Below, one piece after another: positions 7,457 to 14,731 of a stretch of 64,000 nucleotides of DNA. The position numbers were made by a program, and so were the translations under genes. Under the pieces are notes generated by a model that searched no databases, was not told the origin of the DNA, and saw only the letters and a program-made list of their open reading frames with translations. Position 1 is the stretch's first letter. Every line of letters begins with the position of its first letter. Source of the DNA: Mycobacterium sp. 1274761.0 (GTDB taxonomy: Bacteria; Actinomycetota; Actinomycetes; Mycobacteriales; Mycobacteriaceae); assembly GCF_001668615.1 (NCBI RefSeq), contig NZ_LZMC01000062.1:62001-126000 (forward strand), read 5' to 3'.

Positions 7457-8394
7457 GACTCGTGACGGGCCATCGTCTCGGTGAGGTCGTAGTCCACCGA
7501 CACTCCGCCCCAGGCCTCACCGGCTCCATAGGCCACCAACGTCATCCGACCCGTCGCCGGGACCGACTGATCGGCGACGCATGTGCCCAGCGCCAACGGT
7601 ATCGAGGCCGCCGAGGTGTTGCCGAATTGTTCGACGCTGTCGACGAATACCGCGTCACCCGCATCGACCTGCTCGCGAATCTTCTGCAGAATTCGCGAGT
7701 TGGCCTGATGGCCGACGACCACGTTCGGCTTGATCCCATTGTCGTGCAATCGATCCAAAGTCTCGGTCATCATCCGTACGGCTCGGTTGTATACCTGCAT
7801 GCCGTCGAGCTGGATGCCGCCACCGATTTCTCCCCGCATCAAGTCCACCCGATCGCCGTCACAGCCGGCATGCCACGTGTGCTCCCGGAAATTCGGCCGT
7901 GACTCGAGGACGACCGCGCCCACTCCGTCGCCGAACAGGCAGCCGGTATTGCGGTCGGACTTGTCGATCAGGCGCGACATCGCTTCCGCGGCGCAGACAA
8001 TCACCGCTTCGCCCGGTCTGCATAGCGCAAGCCCGGTGATCAAGCCGTAGACGAAGCCGCTGCAGGCGGCGTTCACATCGAAGGCCAGCACGTCGGTCGG
8101 CAGTCCCGACTGTGTCGCAACCCGTTGAGCGATACCGGGAACCTTGCCGCCGGTGGAGCAGCTGACTACAACCAACGCGGTGAACTTCACCCGCCCTCGG
8201 TGGCGTTCGACCAGCGGCGCGCAGACAGCCGAGGCGACATCTTCGAGCGGAACGTCGGGATCCATCCACCACCGGGCTGCGACGCCCGTGCGCCGCCGGA
8301 TCCACTCATCGGTCAGGCCGATCGCGTCGAAATGGCTGTTGTCGATGTGCTTCCCGGGCGTGGCCGTTGCGAGATCGATGATGCCGACGGTCAT
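7453..8394 (-). CDS. Beta-ketoacyl-ACP synthase III-like enzyme
   Basis: A 313-residue thiolase-fold enzyme of the FabH/KAS III family. The complete Cys-His-Asn triad is visible: Cys111 in VNAACSGF, His229 in VVGHQANSRIL and Asn259 in EQFGNTSAASIP. GDGVGAVVLE is at about 155-164. KAS III enzymes either condense an acyl thioester with malonyl-ACP or, in natural-product pathways, simply transfer acyl groups between carriers. The gene starts inside the ACP stop codon (ATGA overlap) and is followed, again with overlap, by the SDR. Sitting next to its own ACP and a lipoyl-domain E1 system, it probably works on an acyl group delivered from the lipoyl domain and not on general fatty acid synthesis. 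Confidence 0.9.
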   Translation of the reverse strand: MTVGIIDLATATPGKHIDNSHFDAIGLTDEWIRRRTGVAARWWMDPDVPLEDVASAVCAPLVERHRGRVKFTALVVVSCSTGGKVPGIAQRVATQSGLPTDVLAFDVNAACSGFVYGLITGLALCRPGEAVIVCAAEAMSRLIDKSDRNTGCLFGDGVGAVVLESRPNFREHTWHAGCDGDRVDLMRGEIGGGIQLDGMQVYNRAVRMMTETLDRLHDNGIKPNVVVGHQANSRILQKIREQVDAGDAVFVDSVEQFGNTSAASIPLALGTCVADQSVPATGRMTLVAYGAGEAWGGVSVDYDLTETMARHES

Positions 8395-8639
8395 AAACTG
8401 CCGATCAGTTTGCGGAAATAGCTGCCGATGTCGGAGGGCGTATCACAGTCGGCGACGCGGTCCAGATCGGCCTCGACGCCGAATTCCTTCTCCAGCGCCT
8501 GGCTGAGGTCGACGACATCGAGAGAATCCATGTCCAGGTCATAAATCGGCTTGTCGAAGTCACCGACGTCGGCGGTGGGCGTGCGCTTGCGAATGATCGT
8601 CAGCATGATCGCGTTCATTCGCTCCTCTATGGCCGCCAT
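8391..8639 (-). CDS. Stand-alone acyl carrier protein
   Basis: An 82-residue ACP. The phosphopantetheine attachment site is Ser39 in LDMDSLDVVDL, followed by the acidic helix II (ALEKEFGVEAD) that docks partner enzymes. I start at MAAIEERMNA, which has GAAAGG upstream, and not at the longer frame, which would overlap the lipoyl gene out of phase. It is clearly different from the housekeeping AcpM type, being shorter and lacking a long C-terminal tail. The next gene, KAS III, starts within its stop codon, so the two are translationally coupled and very likely partners. Confidence 0.9.
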   Translation of the reverse strand: MAAIEERMNAIMLTIIRKRTPTADVGDFDKPIYDLDMDSLDVVDLSQALEKEFGVEADLDRVADCDTPSDIGSYFRKLIGSL

Positions 8640-8652
8640 AGTGTTTTGCCTT

Positions 8653-8901
8653 TCATCGTCGCTCGTCGAGCTTGTAAAGGACAGCACCTGAGGTGGTGAT
8701 CGAGCGTGCAGGCACGACGATCTCCACGATTGTTCCCGGCTTTTCGGCCAACAGATCAACACTGCTCTTGTCGGTTTCCAACACGGCGACGACGTCGCCG
8801 CGTTCGACGGTGTCGCCGACGGAGGCCAGCCACTCCACGACAAGAGCATCGGTCAGTCCGTGGCCGAAGTCCGGTACCAGGATGTCAATCGGAGCGCTCA
8901 T
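8653..8901 (-). CDS. Free-standing lipoyl (E2-like) domain protein
   Basis: An 82-residue protein consisting only of a lipoyl/biotinyl-type hammerhead domain. It begins ILVPDFGHGLTDALVVEWL and carries the modification site Lys45 in LETDKSSVDL; the ETDKS context is that of lipoyl domains of 2-oxoacid dehydrogenase E2 proteins and not of biotin carriers (which have EAMKM). No peripheral-subunit-binding domain and no E2 acyltransferase domain follow; the protein ends LYKLDERR. The ATG at 8901 overlaps the E1 beta stop (ATGA). It probably accepts the acyl group produced by the E1 pair and passes it directly to KAS III/ACP in place of E2/CoA. Confidence 0.9.
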   Translation of the reverse strand: MSAPIDILVPDFGHGLTDALVVEWLASVGDTVERGDVVAVLETDKSSVDLLAEKPGTIVEIVVPARSITTSGAVLYKLDERR

Positions 8902-9878
8902 GCGCACATCTCCTCGATCGCGCCGGCAATCTCGGATGTGCTTACCAGGTAATGCTTTTCGTAGTCGGCAGGGGGGTACAGCTGCCGCGGGGCGCCCAGT
9001 CGGCGCATGGGCGACCTCAGAAAATGTGACCCGTGCTCGGCAATGGTCGCAACAACTTCGGCGCCGACGCCGCCGAATGCGACGGCTTCTTGCACCACCA
9101 ACAGCCGACCGGTATGAGCGACCGACCGCAACACGCTTTCGGTGTCCATGGGGGCCAGCCAGCGCAGATCGACGACCTCGACGTCGATGCCGGGGGAGAG
9201 CCGCTCGGCTGCCGCCAGCACCTCTTCGAGCACGGCACCGTATCCGACCACGGTGATATCGGAGCCTCGCCGCACTATGCGTGCGCTCAACGGCGACGCC
9301 GGCTCGGCCAATTCACGCGGCTGCTGCCGTCGCTTCCAATACAACCGTTTCGGTTCGAAGAAGATCACCGGTGATCCCAACGAACTCGAGAACTTCAGCA
9401 TCGCTGCGGCGTCGACGGGATTGGACGGAATGGCCACATGCAGACCGGGCGTGTGCGCGAAATACGCCTCGTTGGACTCGCTGTGGTGCTCGACGGCGCG
9501 GATGCCTCCGCCAATCGGAACGCGGATCACGAGGTTGAGCGAGATGTCACCGTTCCAGCGGCTCGTGATTCTGGCAGCCTGGGTCACGATCTGGTTCATC
9601 CCTGGATAGATGAAACCTTCGAATTGAATCTCGCACACCGGCTTCAAGCCACTCAGCGACATTCCGATCGCCTGCCCCACAATCGACGACTCGGCCAGCA
9701 CGGCGTCGCGGACACGGGCTTGCCCGAACCGTCGTTGAAGGTTTTTGGTCACGCGGAACACGCCACCCAGGCGGCCGATGTCCTGACCGATGAGCACCAC
9801 CGACTCGTCGCTTTCCAGCAATTCCGTCAATGCATCGTTGAGCGATTCGGCCAGGGGACTCGATACGGTAGCGGTCAC
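8898..9878 (-). CDS. 2-oxoacid dehydrogenase E1 beta subunit-like (transketolase type)
   Basis: A 326-residue protein with the layout of E1 beta subunits: DIGRLGGVFRVT at about 33-44, then the AESSIVGQAIGMSLSGLKP stretch (62-80; Glu63 is in the position of the TPP-activating Glu), EIQFEGFIYPGMNQIV at about 83-98, and the C-terminal transketolase domain. With E1 alpha it would form an alpha2beta2 ThDP-dependent decarboxylase/acyl transferase acting on a 2-oxoacid. The GTG start overlaps the E1 alpha stop by 4 bases, consistent with equal subunit production. The substrate (pyruvate, a branched 2-oxoacid, or a ketose-like donor) cannot be read from sequence. Confidence 0.92.
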   Translation of the reverse strand: MTATVSSPLAESLNDALTELLESDESVVLIGQDIGRLGGVFRVTKNLQRRFGQARVRDAVLAESSIVGQAIGMSLSGLKPVCEIQFEGFIYPGMNQIVTQAARITSRWNGDISLNLVIRVPIGGGIRAVEHHSESNEAYFAHTPGLHVAIPSNPVDAAAMLKFSSSLGSPVIFFEPKRLYWKRRQQPRELAEPASPLSARIVRRGSDITVVGYGAVLEEVLAAAERLSPGIDVEVVDLRWLAPMDTESVLRSVAHTGRLLVVQEAVAFGGVGAEVVATIAEHGSHFLRSPMRRLGAPRQLYPPADYEKHYLVSTSEIAGAIEEMCA

Positions 9879-10810
9879 CTGGCGAACACTTCCACCAATT
9901 CGCTACGGACCTTGGCCACCTCTTCGTCGACAGAGAGCAACCAGCCGGCGTCGACAAGTTCTTCGGCAAGCAGTTTTTCGCGATACTGCGCCACCGGATC
10001 GTTTGCCTCCGCCGCGGCGAGTTCCTCTTGCTCGCGGTAGCTGGTGTGGGGGTCGGTCGTGGTGTGCCCGCCGATTCGGGTGGTCCGCAGTTCGATCAGA
10101 CCCGGCGATCGGGAGGTTTCCACGTATCGCATCGCCTCGAGGCAACTCAGGTAGGTGCCGTCGGGATCATCTGCCGCGATGGACCACGATCGAATGCCGA
10201 ATCCTTTGGCGCGCTCGGCTATCGAGGTCAGCATCTGTTCACGGCTGGGCTTCGAGATCGCCCAGCCGTTGTTCTGGCAGACGAATAACACCTGAGCGGA
10301 CTCCACCGCTGCGAGGTTCATGGCCTCCGACATGTCGCCTTCGCTGGTGGCGCCGTCACCGACATACACCACAACCGTTTCGGGCCTGTTCTGCAGTCGC
10401 TGGCCGATGGCGTAACCCACCGCGTGCAACGTCTGCGCAGCCAACACCAAGGTGTAAGGGAAGAACCGGTGCCGTCGCGGATTCCAGCCGCAGAACGTGC
10501 GGCCCGCCCACTGCGCGGCCAACGACACACCGTCGATGCCCCGAACGACCGCAACCGCGTGCTCCCGGTAGCTGGGAAAGATCACCGCCTCTTCCCCGAT
10601 GGCCATCGCCGAACCGACTTGCGCAGCTTCCTGGCCGCGGCACGACAGCCACAGGTCGAGCGCCCCTTGGTTCTCCAGTAGTCCGGCCTCGTCGTCGATT
10701 CCACGGGCGATCAGCATGTGTCGCAACATTGCACGCCGGATCTCGGCGTCGACGTGCTCGCGGTCCTCGCTCAGCTGGCCCGCGGGTGCGGACCCCCCGA
10801 TGATTTCCAC
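9875..10810 (-). CDS. 2-oxoacid dehydrogenase E1 alpha subunit-like
   Basis: A 311-residue ThDP-binding subunit. The ThDP/Mg motif is clear: GDGATSEGD at 151-159 running to NNGWAIS at 180-186. HTTTDPHTSYR (in GGHTTTDPHTSY) near residue 250 matches the phosphorylation-loop region of E1 alpha proteins. It is at the short end for pyruvate or branched-chain E1 alpha (usually 330-400 residues), mainly because the N-terminal extension is short. The start is a GTG at 10810; an out-of-frame ATG overlaps it. It is the first gene of the compact E1 alpha/E1 beta/lipoyl/ACP/KAS III/SDR group and is preceded by a palindromic A+T-rich region. Confidence 0.92.
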   Translation of the reverse strand: MEIIGGSAPAGQLSEDREHVDAEIRRAMLRHMLIARGIDDEAGLLENQGALDLWLSCRGQEAAQVGSAMAIGEEAVIFPSYREHAVAVVRGIDGVSLAAQWAGRTFCGWNPRRHRFFPYTLVLAAQTLHAVGYAIGQRLQNRPETVVVYVGDGATSEGDMSEAMNLAAVESAQVLFVCQNNGWAISKPSREQMLTSIAERAKGFGIRSWSIAADDPDGTYLSCLEAMRYVETSRSPGLIELRTTRIGGHTTTDPHTSYREQEELAAAEANDPVAQYREKLLAEELVDAGWLLSVDEEVAKVRSELVEVFAR

Positions 10811-10824
10811 ATCACCAAACTAAT

Positions 10825-10854
10825 GGTAATTACGGGCTTCCCGCGCCAATTACC
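10825..10854. promoter_or_regulatory. Inverted repeat in front of the E1 alpha gene
   Basis: GGTAATT (10825-10831) and AATTACC (10848-10854) are exact inverted copies separated by 16 bases, in the 57-base gap between the EamA gene and E1 alpha. A related TAATGG/TTAATGG pair flanks them. This is the only A+T-rich patch nearby and could be an operator or an internal promoter. Confidence 0.4.
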
Positions 10855-10867
10855 GTTGCGTTAATGG

Positions 10868-11764
10868 TTACCGGGCCACATGCTCGTCGTACTGCAGGTC
10901 CGGTCCCGGCTCGCCGGGCCTATGGGTTGCCAAGACGCAACCCACGAGGATCAGCACCAGCGCGACCACGTTGACCGCCGTAAGCGCCTCGTTCAGCACC
11001 AGCACGCCGCCCAGCAGCGCTACCGCGGGATTGACGTAGGTGAAGACCAGTGCGCGTGCGGGGCCTACCTCGCGGATCAGTGCGAAGAACACGATGAATC
11101 CCAGGGCGGTGCACACGATCGCCAACCCCGCCAGGGCCAACAACACTCGCGGAGCGGGCAGCTCGGCGGGCCAGGTCGCTGCGGCGGGGGCGGCGTAAAC
11201 CACCGCAGCGAAGCCAAGGCACGCCGCCGTCATCGGTAGTGCGGGCACATCCGCCAGGTATCGTGCGGCGATCAACGGAGCGATCGCGTAACAGGTCGCC
11301 ACCAGAAGTACCTCGACGATCGGCCATGCGGTGCCGCCCGTGAGATGGGGTCCCGCCAGAACCGCGACTCCGGCAAGGCCGACGCCGAGTCCCGCGACGC
11401 GCCGGACCCCGAGCTGTTGCTCACCGCCGGTGAAGCGGTCGAGGACTGCCGCGATGATCGGCGAGGCGGCGATCAGCAGGCCGGTCATCGAACTGGTCAG
11501 ATGGCGTTCGGCGTCCGAGAGCAGGAACCACGCAGCGATGATCTCGAAGAACGAGAAGCCCAGCAGCGCCTTCCAATGTGTGCGGATCATCGCGGGCAGC
11601 GACCTCGACAGCGCCATCGGCAGCAACACCGCCGCGCCGACGGCGGTCCGCGCGAGCACCAGCACCGGCACCGAGACGCCTTCGACGGCGACCTTGATCA
11701 TCAAATAGGGGATGCCCCAGATGACGCTCATCGCGATGAACAGCAGCCATCCGCGGGAGCCCAC
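10868..11764 (-). CDS. EamA/DMT-family transporter
   Basis: A 298-residue membrane protein with about ten hydrophobic segments in two repeated EamA halves. The first half begins with a WGIPYLMIKVAVEG segment, and the second ends VFTYVNPAVALLGGVLVLNE, the signature end of EamA repeats. Members export small metabolites, amino acids or their derivatives across the inner membrane. It lies 38 bases after the acyl-CoA dehydrogenase pair and 57 bases before E1 alpha on the same strand, so export of a product or precursor of this region is plausible. The start is a GTG at 11764. Confidence 0.88.
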   Translation of the reverse strand: MGSRGWLLFIAMSVIWGIPYLMIKVAVEGVSVPVLVLARTAVGAAVLLPMALSRSLPAMIRTHWKALLGFSFFEIIAAWFLLSDAERHLTSSMTGLLIAASPIIAAVLDRFTGGEQQLGVRRVAGLGVGLAGVAVLAGPHLTGGTAWPIVEVLLVATCYAIAPLIAARYLADVPALPMTAACLGFAAVVYAAPAAATWPAELPAPRVLLALAGLAIVCTALGFIVFFALIREVGPARALVFTYVNPAVALLGGVLVLNEALTAVNVVALVLILVGCVLATHRPGEPGPDLQYDEHVAR

Positions 11765-11802
11765 CTCACCAGCCTACGAAAGCCGCGAGAGGTGCTGCGG
11801 CG

Positions 11803-12930
11803 CTAGCTCGACCGTGACAGCTCTGCGTACCGGCTGATGTGGTGGTCGGTGGTACCGAACTCGAACTGCATGGCCGTCAACCTTTTGAAGTAGTGGCCGA
11901 TCGCCAGCTCCTCGGTCATGCCCATTCCGCCGTGCAGCTGCACGGCCTGCTGGCCGATGAAGCGGGCAGCTCTGCCCACCGTCGCCTTCGCCGCCGACAC
12001 CGACCGCGCGCGCACCACGGGATCATCCTGCAAATGCAGGACGGCGAGCAGCACCGCGGCGACGGCCTGTTCCAGTTCGATGTGCATGTCGACCATGCGG
12101 TGTTGCAGCACTTGGAAGCTGCCGATGGGCACTCCGAACTGCTGACGCTGTTTACAGTATTCGACGGTGTCCGCCAACACCTTTCGCATGCATCCCACCG
12201 CCTCCGAGCAAACCGCGGCGGCACCCTCGTCGCGCGCCTGCTCGATCGACGGCCATGCCTGCCCCGCTTCGCCGAGCAGCGCACCGGCAGGTAGGCGTAG
12301 CCCGTCGAGTACCACATCGGCTGCGCGGCGGTCGTCGATGGTCCGGTAGCCGGTGAGCGTGAGGCCGGCGCCTGCGGACTTCACGTCGACGATGAACAGC
12401 GACAGGCCTTCAGGGGTGGTCGCGGTGATCAGCAGGTGGGTGGCCAGCGGCGCGCTCACCGCTACGCTCTTGCGGCCGTTGAGGATCCAGCCGTCACCGT
12501 CGTGTTGCGCCGTGGTGGCGATGTCGTTCCAGCGCTCGCCGGATTGGGGCTCGCTTGCCGCGAGCGCGACGATGGCGGTGCCCGACACGATCTGCTCCAG
12601 CAGCGATGCGGCCAGCTCCCCGCCCCCGCGCTGCAGGAGTCCGCCGGCGACGACGACCGTGTCAACGAACGGCTCGACGACCAGCGCGTGGCCCAGCGCC
12701 TCGGTGATGACCATCAGTTCGACTGGGCCGCCGCCGATTCCACCCGCGTCGCCGGGCAGCGTGGCGCCGAGGATGCCGAGTTCGTCGGCGAACGCGCGCC
12801 AGATGTCGGGCTGCCAGCCGCTGCCTGTCTTGGCGGCCGAGCGGCTCTTTTCGAGGTCGTAGCGGGTTGACAGGAACTTCGTCAGCCCGTCGCGGAGCAG
12901 TTCCTGTTCCTTGCTCAGGTTGAAGTCCAT
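11803..12930 (-). CDS. Acyl-CoA dehydrogenase, small-subunit type (FadE)
   Basis: A 375-residue acyl-CoA dehydrogenase-family protein, beginning NLSKEQELLRDGLTKFLS. The middle domain is present but the usual C-terminal catalytic motif (YEGTS-type) is not: the protein ends HYFKRLTAMQFEFGTTDHH. It starts at the base immediately before the stop codon of the longer FadE on the same strand. In mycobacteria such neighbouring pairs form alpha2beta2 heterotetramers, as shown for several steroid side-chain FadE pairs, in which only one subunit carries the base. I infer the same here. Substrate unknown. Confidence 0.85.
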   Translation of the reverse strand: MDFNLSKEQELLRDGLTKFLSTRYDLEKSRSAAKTGSGWQPDIWRAFADELGILGATLPGDAGGIGGGPVELMVITEALGHALVVEPFVDTVVVAGGLLQRGGGELAASLLEQIVSGTAIVALAASEPQSGERWNDIATTAQHDGDGWILNGRKSVAVSAPLATHLLITATTPEGLSLFIVDVKSAGAGLTLTGYRTIDDRRAADVVLDGLRLPAGALLGEAGQAWPSIEQARDEGAAAVCSEAVGCMRKVLADTVEYCKQRQQFGVPIGSFQVLQHRMVDMHIELEQAVAAVLLAVLHLQDDPVVRARSVSAAKATVGRAARFIGQQAVQLHGGMGMTEELAIGHYFKRLTAMQFEFGTTDHHISRYAELSRSS

Positions 12931-14163
12931 CTAGAGCCCCAATGCTGCCTTGGCGAGGATATTGCGCTGGATTTCGTTGCTGCCGGCGTAGATTGAGCCG
13001 GCCCGATCGTTGAAGTAGCGCAGCGGCGCCACGGCCTGCCACGGCTCGCCGGTGACGTACCCGTCAGGTGGTGGCTCGAATTCGGTGATTGGGCCGCCCG
13101 GGCGGGTGGCGTGCGGTTGGTATGCCCGTCCCTGCGGGCCCGCGGCTTCCAGCGCCAGCTCGGTCAGCGTCTGGCTCAGCTCGGTCGCCACCACCTTGAG
13201 CATCGATGACGCCGTGCCGGGGTTCTTCCCCTCGGAAACCGCAGCCAGCACCCGGTATTCGAGTATTTCGAGTACCTCTGTGCGGATCCGGGCGTCGGCG
13301 AGTTTGCGCGCGAACGCCGGGTCGTCGATCAACCGTCCGCCGTCGGGGCCGGGCATGTCGGCGGCCTCCGTCGCGATCTCCTCGGCCATCACCTGCAGGC
13401 CCGGCGACGACGCCCCGCCGCCCCGCTCGAACTCCAACAGGTACTTCGCGACGGTCCAGCCGTCGTCGATGTCGCCGATCACATTGGCTTTCGGCACCCG
13501 GACCTCGTCGAAGAAGACCTGGTTCTGCACCTCCTCACCGGACGTCATAACCAAGGGGCGGATCTGGATTCCCGGTGAGGTCATGTCGATGAGGACGAAG
13601 GTGATGCCCTGTTGCCTTTTCGCGCCGCGAGAAGTACGCACCAGCGCGAACATCCAGTTCGCTTCCCGCGCGTGCGTGGTCCATATCTTGCTTCCGGTGC
13701 ACACCAGATCGTCGCCGTCGTCGACGGCGGACATCGACAGCGACGCCAGGTCCGAACCGGCCTCGGGTTCGGAGTAGCCCTGACAGAAAAACACCTCGCC
13801 GGTCAGGATTGTCGGCAGGAAGTAGTCCTTCTGGGCGTCTGTTCCGAAAGCGATGATGGCATGCGCCACCATGCGAATTCCCATGGGGGACAGGGAAGGG
13901 GCACCGGCGAGAGTTGATTCCCGGCTGAAGATGTAGTGCTGGGTCAGGCTCCAATCGCAGCCGCCGTACTCGACGGGCCATGCCGGCGCCGCCCAACCGC
14001 GCTCGTGCAGGATCCGCTGCCATTCCATGCTTGCGTCGTGGTCGGCGTAGACGCTCGTCATGAGCCGGCCCGCCGTGCGCAGCTCCGGTGCCAGTTTTTC
14101 CCCGAGAAAGCTACGTACTTCGTCGCGAAAGGCGATGTCGGCCTCCGACCAATGCAGGTCCAT
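12931..14163 (-). CDS. Acyl-CoA dehydrogenase, catalytic-subunit type (FadE)
   Basis: A 410-residue acyl-CoA dehydrogenase. I start it at MDLHWSEADIAF, which has GAGGGGA upstream. The FAD/substrate signature SEPEAGSDL is at 131-139. The C-terminal motif reads YAGSNEIQRNI, with Ala where MCAD-type enzymes have the catalytic Glu, but Glu246 in LLEFERGGG lies where isovaleryl-CoA dehydrogenase and steroid FadE proteins place their base. Together with the adjacent small FadE (no gap) it should form a heterotetramer that introduces an alpha-beta double bond. It heads the long minus-strand run that continues through EamA and the E1/ACP genes. Confidence 0.87.
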   Translation of the reverse strand: MDLHWSEADIAFRDEVRSFLGEKLAPELRTAGRLMTSVYADHDASMEWQRILHERGWAAPAWPVEYGGCDWSLTQHYIFSRESTLAGAPSLSPMGIRMVAHAIIAFGTDAQKDYFLPTILTGEVFFCQGYSEPEAGSDLASLSMSAVDDGDDLVCTGSKIWTTHAREANWMFALVRTSRGAKRQQGITFVLIDMTSPGIQIRPLVMTSGEEVQNQVFFDEVRVPKANVIGDIDDGWTVAKYLLEFERGGGASSPGLQVMAEEIATEAADMPGPDGGRLIDDPAFARKLADARIRTEVLEILEYRVLAAVSEGKNPGTASSMLKVVATELSQTLTELALEAAGPQGRAYQPHATRPGGPITEFEPPPDGYVTGEPWQAVAPLRYFNDRAGSIYAGSNEIQRNILAKAALGL

Positions 14164-14190
14164 GGGTTCCCCTCTGCTCGATGGGCACAT

Positions 14191-14206
14191 AGTAAACCTA
14201 GTTACT
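14191..14206. promoter_or_regulatory. Small inverted repeat upstream of the fadE pair
   Basis: AGTAA and TTACT are exact inverted copies separated by 6 bases (AACCTAGTT lies within), 28 bases ahead of the FadE start. This size and spacing suit a TetR-type operator, but a 5-base arm is weak evidence. Confidence 0.35.
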
Positions 14207-14247
14207 CAACTCCAGGTAATCGGAGGGGCGCTCGCACTGAAGTTCCA

Positions 14248-14349
14248 TCAGGTCTTCCTCGCGATGCGGCCGAAGAATCCGTAGTGGAGGTCGGCGGCCA
14301 ACGCGCCGATCTCATCGGGGGAATACGCGTTGCTAAAACACGCCCGCAT
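14248..14349 (-). CDS. Possible 33-residue gene fragment
   Basis: A short frame starting ATG at 14349 encodes MRACFSNAYSPDEIGALAAD and continues LHYGFFGRIARKT before TGA. Its balanced, non-repetitive composition looks more like the genuine C-terminal end of a protein than chance, and its upstream side runs straight into the A+T-rich scar. I do not recognise the family. It is most likely a leftover end of a deleted gene. Confidence 0.25.
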   Translation of the reverse strand: MRACFSNAYSPDEIGALAADLHYGFFGRIARKT

Positions 14350-14361
14350 TTTGTTGCTTTA

Positions 14362-14676
14362 ATGAAGACAGCAATCATTCGCATTGGTAAATATCTAATT
14401 GAAGGGTGTGTTTATTCCAATCTCTTCCCAATGGCAATTGGAAGGCTAGTTGCTACAAATTGCGATGAGGGAGTCGACATCGTTTGCGCCGCCTCGGTCG
14501 GTGGCCTCGCCACCGCGATCGCCGCAGTTGACTCCGGACTGGATGTCCTTGTAGCGAACGCGGCGGGCATCGGCGTGGCCGATGACGGGAGCGATCGCTA
14601 CTTCTGGGAGCTTTTCCAGGGACGGTCACCGGAGCACCCAACCCGACAATGCCGATTCGGGTGGTCGTCGATCTGA
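14362..14676 (+). pseudogene. Remnant of an FAD/NAD-binding protein in an A+T-rich scar
   Basis: The open frame from ATG 14362 has a nonsense-like, A+T-rich first 35 codons, then a stretch (about 14467-14623) encoding VDIVCAASVGGLATAIAAVD and SGLDVLVANAAG. This is a nucleotide-binding beta-alpha-beta unit as found at the N-terminus of KstD/fumarate-reductase-like flavoproteins. It then reads DDGSDRYFWELFQG and loses protein-like character before the stop. No FAD-domain remainder follows. I read this as the broken first segment of a flavoprotein gene. Bases 14341-14460 are about 40% G+C by hand count, far below the surroundings, and contain an inverted repeat TTCCAAT/ATTGGAA (14415-14443). The whole 14164-14731 gap therefore looks like a deletion or insertion scar. 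Confidence 0.45.
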
Positions 14677-14731
14677 TCCCTGCGGCATCGAGCGCGCCGA
14701 AAGCACCGCGCGGAATTCTCGGCGGAATCGC

